64,000 nt of DNA, taken from positions 62,001-126,000 of the forward strand of contig SAPZ01000016.1 in the NCBI GenBank assembly GCA_004020875.1. Direction: 5' to 3'. Position numbers and translations under genes: made by a program. The DNA is from Mesorhizobium sp. (lineage in GTDB: Bacteria; Pseudomonadota; Alphaproteobacteria; Rhizobiales; Rhizobiaceae). The stretch's first letter is position 1. The number at the start of each line of letters is the position of its first letter. The notes under the pieces were generated by a model, which saw nothing but the letters and a program-made list of their open reading frames with translations, had not been told where the DNA came from and ran no database searches. Below, in pieces: positions 24,299 to 32,415 of the stretch.

Positions 24299-25279
24299 CT
24301 ACCCTCGGCGAAGCCTGACCGGCGCCTCGCCGAAAGCTCTTGAAAATGCCCTGGAGAATGCCGCGGCGGACGAAAAGCCTGTCCGCTCGGCAATATCCGC
24401 CATGGCAATGCGCGTGTCGACCACCAGGCGGCGGGCGGCGCTGAGGCGCAGCCTGAGGTAGTAGGCGCCTGGCGTCTCGCCGATTGATTTGCGGAAGACG
24501 CTTTCCAAAGTACGCGCCGTCACGCCGGCGCGTTTGGCCACGGCGTCTATGGTGAGCGGCTGGTCGACATGCGCTTCCATCAGCCGGATAGCCTGGGCAA
24601 GCCTGGGATCATAGCCGTCGAGTCGGCCAAGCGAGACCAGCGGCTGCGCATCTGTCGCGGCGCGCGCCTGATCGTAGATGAAGACGCTTGCCACATCGAG
24701 CGCGATCGCCATGCCGAGCCTGGTGCGGACCAGGTGCAGCATCAGGTCGAAGGTCGGCGAGGCGCCGCCCGACGTGAAGACCGGCCCGTCGATGACATAG
24801 CGGTCCGGCCGCACGTCGACGCCGGGAAAGGCGGCGGAGAAATCCTCCATGTCCTCCCAATGCGTGGTGGCACTGCGGCCTTCGAGCAGGCCGGCGCGCG
24901 CAACCAGCCAGGTGCCGGCCTCGACGCCGCCGCAGGCACGCGCGGCACGCGCGGCGCGGCGCAAGCCGGCAAGCAGGGCCGAGGTGGCATAATTCTGCGT
25001 GCCGAAGCCGGCGACGACGACAAGCATGTCGGTCGCCTCGGCGGCGTCGAAGCGGCCACTGACGGCAACCGGCAGGCCGCAAGTGGTGACCGGCGCCTCG
25101 CCCGTGACCGAGACCAGCTTGAAATCGAACAGCGTCTCGCCGCAGATGCGGTTGGCGGCGCGCAGCGGGTCCACCGCCGAGGCCACGCACATGATCGACG
25201 AGCCCGAGAACACCAGGAATGTCACCTTGAGAGTTTCGCGCTCGGACCGAAAGATGGTCTGCTTTTCGTTTTTTATCAT
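24299..25279 (-). CDS. GlxA/CdhR-type AraC regulator of carnitine genes
   Basis: Transcription regulator of 326 residues. The N-terminal DJ-1/PfpI-like domain (VTFLVFSGSSIMCVASAVDP to about residue 190) is the ligand sensor of the GlxA family; the C-terminal AraC domain has two helix-turn-helix units (LTIDAVAKRAGVTARTLESV and ADIAERTGFSSAAAFSRAF). CdhR, the carnitine regulator of Pseudomonas, and GbdR belong to this family. It is divergent from the carnitine operon with 124 bases between, so activation by carnitine or a breakdown product is likely. The ATG at 25279 begins the conserved domain. Confidence 0.85.
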   Translation of the reverse strand: MIKNEKQTIFRSERETLKVTFLVFSGSSIMCVASAVDPLRAANRICGETLFDFKLVSVTGEAPVTTCGLPVAVSGRFDAAEATDMLVVVAGFGTQNYATSALLAGLRRAARAARACGGVEAGTWLVARAGLLEGRSATTHWEDMEDFSAAFPGVDVRPDRYVIDGPVFTSGGASPTFDLMLHLVRTRLGMAIALDVASVFIYDQARAATDAQPLVSLGRLDGYDPRLAQAIRLMEAHVDQPLTIDAVAKRAGVTARTLESVFRKSIGETPGAYYLRLRLSAARRLVVDTRIAMADIAERTGFSSAAAFSRAFSRAFGEAPVRLRRG

Positions 25280-25403
25280 GAGAGCTTCGTAATACGCAAA
25301 ACAGTTTCCAACAAGTCGGTCATTCTGAGTCCATCCCGTGCATAGCCCAACGGCTTCCGCTCTTGGCGGCATGCATGGCAGATCGAATCTGGGAGGATAA
25401 ACC

Positions 25404-26327
25404 ATGCCGCTCGCGATGAACCGTGAGGTCTTCATTACCTGTGCCGTGACCGGCTCCGGCGGCACGCAGGACCGCAGCCCGCATGTGCCGCGCTCGCCCA
25501 AGCAGATCGCCGATTCGGCGATCGACGCGGCCAAGGCGGGCGCCGCGATCGTGCACTGCCATGTGCGCGATCCCGAGACCGGCAAGCCGCGCCGCGACGT
25601 GCATCTCTACCGCGAAGTGACCGAACGCATCCGCGACGCCAATGTAGATGTGGTGCTGAACCTCACCGCCGGCATGGGCGGCGACATGGTGTTCGGCTCG
25701 CCGGAAGCGCCGCTGCCGCTCAACGAAAAAGGCACCGACATGGGCGGCGCCACCAATCGCATGGAGCATGTGCGCCAGTGCCTGCCGGAGATCTGCACGC
25801 TGGATTGCGGCACGATGAACTTCGCCGAGGCCGACTATGTGATGACCAACACGCCCGGCATGCTGCGCGCCATGGGCGGCATGATGACGGCGCTGGGCGT
25901 GAAGCCGGAGATCGAGGCCTTCGACACCGGACATCTGTGGTTCGCTAAGCAACTGGTCGAGGAAAAGGTCCTCAACCCGGATGCGCTGGTGCAGCTCTGC
26001 ATGGGCGTCCCATGGGGCGCGCCGGACGACCTCAACACCTTCATGGCGATGGTCAACAACGTGCCCTCGACCTGGAACTGGTCGGCCTTTTCGATCGGCC
26101 GCAACCAGATGGCCTATGCGGCTGCGGCCGTGCTTGCCGGCGGCAATGTCCGCGTCGGGCTCGAGGACAATCTGTGGCTCGACAAGGGCGTTCTGGCGAC
26201 CAACGCGCAGCTGGTCGAGCGCGCGGCGAGCATTGTCACCAATCTCGGCGCCCGTATCCTCGGTCCGGAAGAAGTGCGCAAGAAGCTCAACCTCACCAAG
26301 CGGGCGCCCCTAGCTGCCGCAGCTTAA
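25404..26327 (+). CDS. BKACE-family 3-dehydrocarnitine cleavage enzyme
   Basis: Zinc enzyme that would react 3-dehydrocarnitine with acetyl-CoA to give acetoacetate and betainyl-CoA. The 307-residue protein has the beta-keto acid cleavage family pattern: AVTGSGGTQD near the start, the metal site AAIVHCHVRDPETGKPRRD, NLTAGMGGDM, and the C-terminal VGLEDNLWLDKG. The ATG follows GGGAGGATAAACC. It is the first gene of the operon and sits with carnitine dehydrogenase, which makes its substrate. The family has several substrates; the assignment to dehydrocarnitine rests on context. Confidence 0.88.
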   Translation: MPLAMNREVFITCAVTGSGGTQDRSPHVPRSPKQIADSAIDAAKAGAAIVHCHVRDPETGKPRRDVHLYREVTERIRDANVDVVLNLTAGMGGDMVFGSPEAPLPLNEKGTDMGGATNRMEHVRQCLPEICTLDCGTMNFAEADYVMTNTPGMLRAMGGMMTALGVKPEIEAFDTGHLWFAKQLVEEKVLNPDALVQLCMGVPWGAPDDLNTFMAMVNNVPSTWNWSAFSIGRNQMAYAAAAVLAGGNVRVGLEDNLWLDKGVLATNAQLVERAASIVTNLGARILGPEEVRKKLNLTKRAPLAAAA

Positions 26328-26341
26328 GGCGGGAGTTGGCG

Positions 26342-26968
26342 ATGACTGATACCGTCAAGTTCACCGCGATGAAGGACGGCGACAAGGAAGACTACGAATT
26401 CCTGACCGCCCATGAGATCGACTATGCCGCCAAGACCGGCGACCGGCTGCTGGATGCGCTCGTGCAGCTGGATGAGGGCCTTTCCGGCTACAAGATCACC
26501 CGGCTCGGCCATTCGCTGCAGGCGGCGACGCGCGCGTGGCAGGACGGCGCCGACACCGACTGGATCGTCTCGGCGCTGCTGCATGACATCGGCGACATCT
26601 ACGCGCCCTACAACCACGACGAATATGCGGCTGCGATCCTGAAGCCCTTCGTGCGCGAGCAATGCACCTGTGTGGTGGAAAAGCACGGCGATTTCCAGCG
26701 GCTCTATTACGCGCATCACCTGGGCGGCAACCGGCATGCCCGCGACCGCTTCGCCGGCCATCCCTATTTCGACGATTGCGACCAGTTCTGCGAACGCTGG
26801 GACCAGTCGAGCTTCGATCCCGACTACGAGACTTTGCCGGTCGACTTCTTCCGGCCCTTCGTGCTCGAAGTGTTCGCCCGCAAGGCCTACGACCCGGCAG
26901 TGATCCGCGCCGGCGAGCGCGTGGCCCTCACCAACCCCGAAACAGCCAAGACAAGAACCGGAGCCTGA
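26342..26968 (+). CDS. HD-domain protein resembling PhnZ/TmpB diiron oxygenases
   Basis: A 208-residue HD-fold metalloprotein. Metal-ligand candidates are His in RLGHSLQAAT, His-Asp in ALLHDIGD, His in YNHDEYAAAI, His in EKHGDFQR and Asp in CERWDQSSF. The spacing and the run HSLQ..A....GAD....ALLHD resemble PhnZ, a mixed-valence diiron oxygenase, rather than nucleotide phosphohydrolases. The Tyr and Glu that bind phosphonate in PhnZ are not both present. TmpB, a close relative, acts on a trimethylammonium phosphonate, which makes a role on a carnitine-related compound plausible. It lies between the cleavage enzyme and the dehydrogenase, three bases before the latter. Substrate unknown. Confidence 0.8.
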   Translation: MTDTVKFTAMKDGDKEDYEFLTAHEIDYAAKTGDRLLDALVQLDEGLSGYKITRLGHSLQAATRAWQDGADTDWIVSALLHDIGDIYAPYNHDEYAAAILKPFVREQCTCVVEKHGDFQRLYYAHHLGGNRHARDRFAGHPYFDDCDQFCERWDQSSFDPDYETLPVDFFRPFVLEVFARKAYDPAVIRAGERVALTNPETAKTRTGA

Positions 26969-26970
26969 CC

Positions 26971-28113
26971 ATGAGCATCATCAACAAGGCTGCCGCCATA
27001 GGCGGCGGCGTCATCGGCGCCGGCTGGGTGGCGCGGCTGCTCTTGAATGGCATCGACGTCGCGATCTTCGATCCGGATCCGGAGGCGTCGCGCAAGGTCG
27101 GCGAGGTGATGAAGGGCGCGCGCCGCGCCTATAAGCAGATGCTGCCCGGCGGCCTGCCCAAGGAAGGCAAGCTGACCTTCGCCAAGACCATCGCCGAAGC
27201 GGTGGCCGACGCCGACTTCATCCAGGAAAGCGTGCCGGAGCGGCTCGACCTCAAGCACAAGGTATTGGCCGAGATCGACGCGCATGCGCCGGCCAACGCC
27301 ATCGTCGGCTCGTCCACTTCCGGCATCAAGCCGACCGACATGCAGGTGGCGATGAAGAAGCATCCGGAGCGGCTGGTGGTCGGCCACCCATTCAACCCGG
27401 TCTATCTCCTGCCGCTGGTCGAGATCGTCGGCGGCGAGCAGACGTTCCCGGAGGCGATCGAGGTCGCCAAGGAGCTCTATGCCTCGATCGGCATGAAGCC
27501 GGTGGTGGTGCGCAAGGAAATCGAAGCCTTCGTCGGCGACCGCCTGCTCGAAGCCGCATGGCGCGAGGCGCTGTGGCTGGTCAAGGACGGCATCTGCACC
27601 GTCGAGGAACTCGATGACATCATGCGCTATTCCTTCGGCCTGCGCTGGGCGCAGATGGGCATGTTCCAGGTCTACCGCGTCGCCGGCGGCGAGGCGGGCA
27701 TGCGCCACTTCATGGCGCAGTTCGGGCCGTGCCTGAAATGGCCCTGGACCAAGCTGATGGACGTGCCGGAGTTCAACGACGAACTGGTCGACCTGATCGC
27801 CACGCAGTCGGACGAGCAGGCGCATGGCCTGTCGATCCGTGAGCTCGAGCGCATCCGCGACGACAATCTGGTCGCGATCATGGAAGCGCTGTCGAAGCAG
27901 AACAAGGGCAAGGGCTGGGGCGCCGGCGCGCTGCACAAGGACTATACCAGGGAGCTCGCCAAGCTGGCGGCGAAGAAGGCCCCAGCTAAGGCTGTCGCAA
28001 AGGCCAAGGCGACAAAGCCTGCGAAGAAGGCAGCCAAGCCGGCAAAGGTTGAAAAGCCAGCAAAAGCCGGGAAGGCCGACAAGGCGAAGAAGAGCGGCAA
28101 GAAGAAGGGCTGA
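26971..28113 (+). CDS. L-carnitine dehydrogenase with lysine/alanine-rich tail
   Basis: Oxidises carnitine to 3-dehydrocarnitine with NAD. The 380-residue protein has the Rossmann motif AIGGGVIGAGWVARLL at residues 8-23 and the 3-hydroxyacyl-CoA dehydrogenase-like signature (VVGHPFNPVYLLPLVEIVGG, KEIEAFVGDRLLEAAWREAL). The catalytic core ends near residue 330. The last 50 residues consist of 20 lysines and 16 alanines with proline, like a histone H1 tail. Several rhizobial carnitine dehydrogenases carry a fused thioesterase domain here; this one does not. The ATG at 26971 is two bases after the HD gene stop. Confidence 0.87.
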   Translation: MSIINKAAAIGGGVIGAGWVARLLLNGIDVAIFDPDPEASRKVGEVMKGARRAYKQMLPGGLPKEGKLTFAKTIAEAVADADFIQESVPERLDLKHKVLAEIDAHAPANAIVGSSTSGIKPTDMQVAMKKHPERLVVGHPFNPVYLLPLVEIVGGEQTFPEAIEVAKELYASIGMKPVVVRKEIEAFVGDRLLEAAWREALWLVKDGICTVEELDDIMRYSFGLRWAQMGMFQVYRVAGGEAGMRHFMAQFGPCLKWPWTKLMDVPEFNDELVDLIATQSDEQAHGLSIRELERIRDDNLVAIMEALSKQNKGKGWGAGALHKDYTRELAKLAAKKAPAKAVAKAKATKPAKKAAKPAKVEKPAKAGKADKAKKSGKKKG

Positions 28114-28117
28114 GGCG

Positions 28118-29281
28118 ATGCATTTCGGTCTTTCGGAAGAGCAGAAGCTCATCGTCGAGACGACGCGCGCCTTCGTCGAGAACGAGCTTTACCCGCATGA
28201 GCGTGAGGTGGAGCGCACCGGCGTGCTGCGCCGCGAGCTGATCGATGAGTTGAAGGGCAAGGCGATCGAAGCCGGGCTCTATGCCGCCAACATGCCGGCC
28301 GATGTCGGCGGGGCCGGCCTCGATACGGTGAGCTGGCTACTCTACGAGAAGGAGCTTGGCCGCGCCAATTACGCGCTGCATTGGACCTGCGTGGCGCGCC
28401 CATCCAACATCCTGCTCGCCGGCACGCCGGAGCAGCGCGAGAAATACCTCTTCCCCTGCATCCGTGGCGAGAAGTGGGATTGCCTGGCGATGACGGAACC
28501 CGGCGCCGGCTCCGACCTGCGCGGCATGAAGGCGACAGCCGTGCAGGACGGGTCCGACTGGGTGCTCAACGGCACCAAGCATTTCATCTCGCACGCCGAC
28601 ATTGCCGATTTCGCCATCGTCTTCATGGCCTCGGGCGAGGAGGATTCGCCGCGCGGCATGCGCAAGAAGATCACCGCCTTCTTCGTCGACAAGGGCACCA
28701 AGGGTTTTTCCGTGCGCGACGGCTACCGCAATGTCTCGCATCGCGGCTACACCAACTCGATTCTCGAATTCGACGACTGCCGGTTGCCGGCAAGCCAGGT
28801 GCTTGGCGAAGTGCACAAGGGCTTCGATGTCGCCAATTCCTGGCTCGGTGCCACGCGTCTGCAAGTCGGCGCGACCTGCCTCGGCCGTGCCGAGCGGGCG
28901 CTGTCGCATGCCATCGAATATGCCGCGCAGCGCCAGCAGTTCGGCCAGCAGATCGGCAAGTTCCAGGGCGTCTCTTTCAAGCTCGCCGACATGGCGACGG
29001 AACTGAAGGCCGCCGACCTGATGGTGTTCGAAGCCGGCTGGAAGTACGATCAGGGCACCGTGACCGACCAGGACATGGCGATGGCCAAGCTCAAGGCCAC
29101 CGAAATGCTCGCCTTCGTCGCCGACGAAGCCATCCAGATCCATGGCGGCATGGGGCTGATGGACGACCTGCCGCTGGAGCGCATCTGGCGCGACGCCCGC
29201 GTCGAGCGCATCTGGGAAGGCACGTCGGAAATTCAGCGACATATTATTTCGCGGGCGCTGCTGCGTCCGTTCGGGGCTTAG
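28118..29281 (+). CDS. Acyl-CoA dehydrogenase, gamma-butyrobetainyl-CoA type
   Basis: FAD enzyme of 387 residues that would oxidise gamma-butyrobetainyl-CoA to crotonobetainyl-CoA. It shows the acyl-CoA dehydrogenase signatures AMTEPGAGSDLRGMK (near residue 127) and QIHGGMGLMDDLPLERIWRD (near 344), plus RQQFGQQIGKFQGV. The catalytic base region is EGTSEIQRHIISRAL. The ATG at 28118 overlaps nothing and follows TGAGGCG. Being between carnitine dehydrogenase, an acyl-CoA synthetase and an enoyl-CoA hydratase, its CaiA-like role is inferred from context. Confidence 0.85.
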   Translation: MHFGLSEEQKLIVETTRAFVENELYPHEREVERTGVLRRELIDELKGKAIEAGLYAANMPADVGGAGLDTVSWLLYEKELGRANYALHWTCVARPSNILLAGTPEQREKYLFPCIRGEKWDCLAMTEPGAGSDLRGMKATAVQDGSDWVLNGTKHFISHADIADFAIVFMASGEEDSPRGMRKKITAFFVDKGTKGFSVRDGYRNVSHRGYTNSILEFDDCRLPASQVLGEVHKGFDVANSWLGATRLQVGATCLGRAERALSHAIEYAAQRQQFGQQIGKFQGVSFKLADMATELKAADLMVFEAGWKYDQGTVTDQDMAMAKLKATEMLAFVADEAIQIHGGMGLMDDLPLERIWRDARVERIWEGTSEIQRHIISRALLRPFGA

Positions 29282-29329
29282 AGCATGATGCGCCAGAGCC
29301 GGGATCCGGCTTTGGACGGGAACATGCTC
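29281..29329. repeat. Degenerate rhizobial palindrome inside the carnitine operon
   Basis: GAGCATG and CATGCTC flank an inner stem AGCCGG-GAT-CCGGCT. The ends match the GAGCATGATCC-type element at 11976 while the centre has diverged. Its first base is the last base of the dehydrogenase stop codon. It may stabilise or process the operon message. Confidence 0.6.
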
Positions 29330-29339
29330 AAACGAAAAG

Positions 29340-31424
29340 ATGACCATGCATAAACTCGAACGTCTCCTGCGCCCCAAATCGATCGCCGTGTTCGGCGGAG
29401 CGCAGGCCGCTGCCGTCGTGGCGCAGTCAATCAAGATGGGCTTTGCCGGCGAAATCTGGCCGGTGCATCCGACCAAGGACGAGGTCGCCGGCCGCAAGGC
29501 GTACCGTTCCGTCGCCGACCTGCCGGGCGCGCCGGACGCCGCCTTTGTCGGCGTCAACCGGCATCTCACCATCGACGTAATCAAGGCGCTGGCTGAGCGC
29601 GGTGCCGGCGGTGCCGTCTGCTTCGCGGCGGGCTTCCTGGAGACCGAGGCCTATGACGAGGACGGCGAGCGGCTGCAGGCCGAACTCGTCGCCGCCGCCG
29701 GCCAGATGCCGATCATCGGCCCGAACTGCTACGGCCTGATCAACTATGCCGACGGCGCCCTGCTGTGGCCCGACCAGCATGGCGGCATCCGCCTGGCCGA
29801 AGGCGGCAAGGGCGTCGCCATCATCACCCAATCGTCCAACATCGCCATCAACATGACGATGCAGAAGCGCGGCCTGCCGATCGCCTTCCTAATGACGGCG
29901 GGCAACCAGGCCCAGACCGGCCTTTCGGAAATGGCGCTCGGCCTGATCGAGGACGAGCGCGTCACTTCGCTCGGCCTGCATATCGAGGCCTTCGATTCGG
30001 TCGCGGGCTTCGAGAAGCTCGCGGCGCGGGCGCGCGAGCTGAAGAAGCCTATCGTCGCCATGAAGGTCGGGCGGTCCGAACAGGCAAGGCAGGCGACGGT
30101 GTCGCACACCGCCTCGCTCGCGGGCTCGGACGCCGCCTCCGGCGCTTTCCTGAAGCGGCTCGGCATAGCCCGCGTCGATTCCATCCCAGCCTTCATCGAG
30201 GCGCTGAAGCTCTTGCACATCACCGGCCCGTTGCCCGGCTACAAGTTGTCCTCGATGAGCTGCTCGGGCGGCGAGGCGTCCGTGATGGCCGACAGCGCCG
30301 AGGGGCGCTGGGTGCATTTCCCAACACTGACGGCCGAGCATCGCGCGCATGTCAAATCGACGCTCGGGCCGCTGGTGGCGGTCGCCAATCCGCTCGACTA
30401 CCACACCTTCATCTGGAACAACGAGCCGGCGATGACCGCCACCTTCACGGCCATGGTGTCGGGCGGTTTCGACCTGAACATGCTGGTGCTCGACTTCCCG
30501 CGCCCCGACCGCTGCTCGGACGTCGACTGGTGGGCGACGCTGCGCGCCTTCGAAGCGGCGCTGAAGACCAACAAGGCGCAAGGCGCGATCGTCTCCTCGC
30601 TGCCGGAGAACCTGCCGGAGGAATACACTGCAGGCCTGATGGCGCGCGGCATGGTGCCGTTGTTTGGCATTTCCGAAGCCATGGACGCCGCCCAGGCCGC
30701 CGCCTTCATCGGCTGGGCCTGGCGCGAGCCGCAGGCGCAGCCTGTCGACACAACTGCGGCAGGCGCGTCCGAAGTCAGGCGCGTGACGCCGGACGAGGCT
30801 GAAGCCAAGGAAAGGCTGATCAAGGCCGGCCTGCCGGTGCCGAAGGGCGAGCGCGCCTCCAATGCGGTCGAGGCGGTGATCTCGTCCATGACGCTGGGCT
30901 TCCCGGTGGCGCTAAAGGCGCTCGGCGTGACGCACAAGTCGGAAGTCGGCGCCGTCAGGCTGAACCTCAAGGATGCCGAATCCGTCAGTGCCGCCGCGCA
31001 TGACCTTCTGCCGCTCGGCACCGGGCTCTATGCCGAGCGCATGGTGCGCGACGGCGTAGCCGAGCTGATCGTCGGCTTCACCCGCGACCCGATGTTCGGC
31101 GTGGTGATGACGCTCGGCACCGGCGGCGTGCTGGTCGAGCTGTTGCGCGACAGCGTGACGCTCATGCTGCCGGCGACGCGAGACGACATCGAGGCGGCAT
31201 TGCGTGGGTTGAAGCTCTATCCTCTCCTCGAAGGCTATCGCGGTCGGCCGAAGGCCGACGTGATGGCAGCCATCGACGCCATCGCCGGCATTGCCGACTT
31301 CGTGCAGAAGAACGAAGACGAGATCGAGGAACTCGACATCAACCCGCTGATCGTCTGCGCCGAAGGCAAGGGCGCCTGGATCGCGGACGCCCTGCTAGTG
31401 CTTGGAGAAAAGAAGAATGGCTGA
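29340..31424 (+). CDS. NDP-forming acyl-CoA synthetase (fused alpha and beta)
   Basis: Activates a carboxylate to its CoA thioester with ATP giving ADP, here most likely gamma-butyrobetaine, crotonobetaine or carnitine. The 694 residues contain a CoA-binding Rossmann domain (LRPKSIAVFGG at 9-19), a succinyl-CoA-ligase-like domain with the phosphohistidine region VSHTASLAGSDAASGAF (near residue 255) and a C-terminal ATP-grasp domain (GFPVALKALGVTHKSEVGAV, DINPLIV). Known carnitine clusters mostly use AMP-forming ligases, so this is a different activation enzyme. Its end overlaps the hydratase start by eight bases. Confidence 0.87.
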   Translation: MTMHKLERLLRPKSIAVFGGAQAAAVVAQSIKMGFAGEIWPVHPTKDEVAGRKAYRSVADLPGAPDAAFVGVNRHLTIDVIKALAERGAGGAVCFAAGFLETEAYDEDGERLQAELVAAAGQMPIIGPNCYGLINYADGALLWPDQHGGIRLAEGGKGVAIITQSSNIAINMTMQKRGLPIAFLMTAGNQAQTGLSEMALGLIEDERVTSLGLHIEAFDSVAGFEKLAARARELKKPIVAMKVGRSEQARQATVSHTASLAGSDAASGAFLKRLGIARVDSIPAFIEALKLLHITGPLPGYKLSSMSCSGGEASVMADSAEGRWVHFPTLTAEHRAHVKSTLGPLVAVANPLDYHTFIWNNEPAMTATFTAMVSGGFDLNMLVLDFPRPDRCSDVDWWATLRAFEAALKTNKAQGAIVSSLPENLPEEYTAGLMARGMVPLFGISEAMDAAQAAAFIGWAWREPQAQPVDTTAAGASEVRRVTPDEAEAKERLIKAGLPVPKGERASNAVEAVISSMTLGFPVALKALGVTHKSEVGAVRLNLKDAESVSAAAHDLLPLGTGLYAERMVRDGVAELIVGFTRDPMFGVVMTLGTGGVLVELLRDSVTLMLPATRDDIEAALRGLKLYPLLEGYRGRPKADVMAAIDAIAGIADFVQKNEDEIEELDINPLIVCAEGKGAWIADALLVLGEKKNG

Positions 31425-32199
31425 CGTCATCACCACCCGCCGCGAAGGCGCGATCCTCGAAGTCACGCTCGACCGGCCGAAGGCCAATGCAATCGACCTG
31501 AAGACATCGCGGCTGATGGGGGAGACCTTCAAGGCGTTCCGCGACGATCCGGAGCTGCGCGTCGCCATCGTCAAGACGGCCGGCGACAAGTTCTTCAGCG
31601 CCGGCTGGGACCTGAAGGCGGCGGCAGCCGGCGATGCGGTTGACGGCGACTATGGCGTCGGCGGCTTTGCCGGGCTGCAGGAGCTGCGCGACCTGAACAA
31701 ACCGGTGATCGCCTGCGTCAACGGCATGGCGGTGGGCGGCGGCTTCGAGCTGGCGTTGTCCTGCGACCTCATCTACGCCTCGGACCATTCCTCTTTCGCG
31801 CTGCCCGAGATACGCGCCGGCACGCTGGCCGATGCCGCGACGATCAAGCTGCCGAAGCGCATTCCCTACCATATCGCGATGGACCTGTTGTTCACCGGCC
31901 GCTGGATGGATGTCACCGAGGCGCATCGCTGGGGCCTGGTCAACGAGGTGCTGCCCAAGGACAAGCTCGAGGAGCGCGTCTGGGAGATCGCGAGGCTTTT
32001 GGCCAGCGGCCCGCCGCTGGTCTTCGCCTCGATCAAGGAGACGGCGCGGGTGGCCGAGGCGTTGACCTTCCAGGACGCCATGAACAAGGTGACGCGCCGG
32101 CAGCTTCGGACGGTCGACATCCTCTACGGGTCGGAAGATAATATGGAGGGGTTCCGGGCGTTCGCGGAGAAGCGCGATCCGGTTTGGAAGGGACGATAA
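31417..32199 (+). CDS. Enoyl-CoA hydratase, CaiD-like
   Basis: Crotonase-family enzyme of 260 residues that would hydrate crotonobetainyl-CoA to carnitinyl-CoA. The oxyanion-hole regions DKFFSAGWDLKAAA (near 57-70) and CVNGMAVGGGFELALSCDL (near 98-116) are intact, with an acidic residue in PEIRAGTLADA. CaiD of enteric bacteria has the same AGWDLK motif. The ATG at 31417 follows GGAG and overlaps the upstream gene, so the two are coupled. It is the last gene before a RIME element and probably ends the operon. Confidence 0.88.
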   Translation: MADVITTRREGAILEVTLDRPKANAIDLKTSRLMGETFKAFRDDPELRVAIVKTAGDKFFSAGWDLKAAAAGDAVDGDYGVGGFAGLQELRDLNKPVIACVNGMAVGGGFELALSCDLIYASDHSSFALPEIRAGTLADAATIKLPKRIPYHIAMDLLFTGRWMDVTEAHRWGLVNEVLPKDKLEERVWEIARLLASGPPLVFASIKETARVAEALTFQDAMNKVTRRQLRTVDILYGSEDNMEGFRAFAEKRDPVWKGR

Positions 32200-32223
32200 T
32201 CTCGCAGCAATGGCGTTCCTTCA

Positions 32224-32382
32224 CACCCCCCTCTGCCCTGCCGGGCATCTCCCCCGCAAGGGGGGAGATTGGCAACTTCGTCGACGGCACTCCCTTTCCA
32301 ACGTCGGCGATTGGCGAAAGTCGGGGCGACATCTGATCTCCCCTCTTGCGGGGGAGATGTCCGGCAGAACAGAGGGGGGTGC
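32224..32382. repeat. RIME-like rhizobial intergenic repeat, copy 2
   Basis: Long inverted arms (CACCCCCCTCTGCCCTGCCG on the left, inverse on the right ending CAGAGGGGGGTG) contain stem-loops with CATCTCCCCCGCAAGGGGGG and GATCTCCCCTCTTGCGGGGG. It is the same element as at 21879 and 58095 and occupies the gap between the hydratase and esterase genes, in a codirectional context. Confidence 0.87.
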
Positions 32383-32415
32383 CTGGGCTCGACCTCTCCA
32401 GTTGGCCCAGCCATC

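Noticed and set aside
27961..28113. Lysine-rich end of carnitine dehydrogenase as a separate histone-like gene
   Set aside because: It is in frame with the dehydrogenase without stop or start codon between, so it is a tail and not an independent gene.
32269..32415. Upstream extension of the esterase gene
   Set aside because: Lies inside the RIME element and has no family similarity; ATG at 32416 fits the protein.
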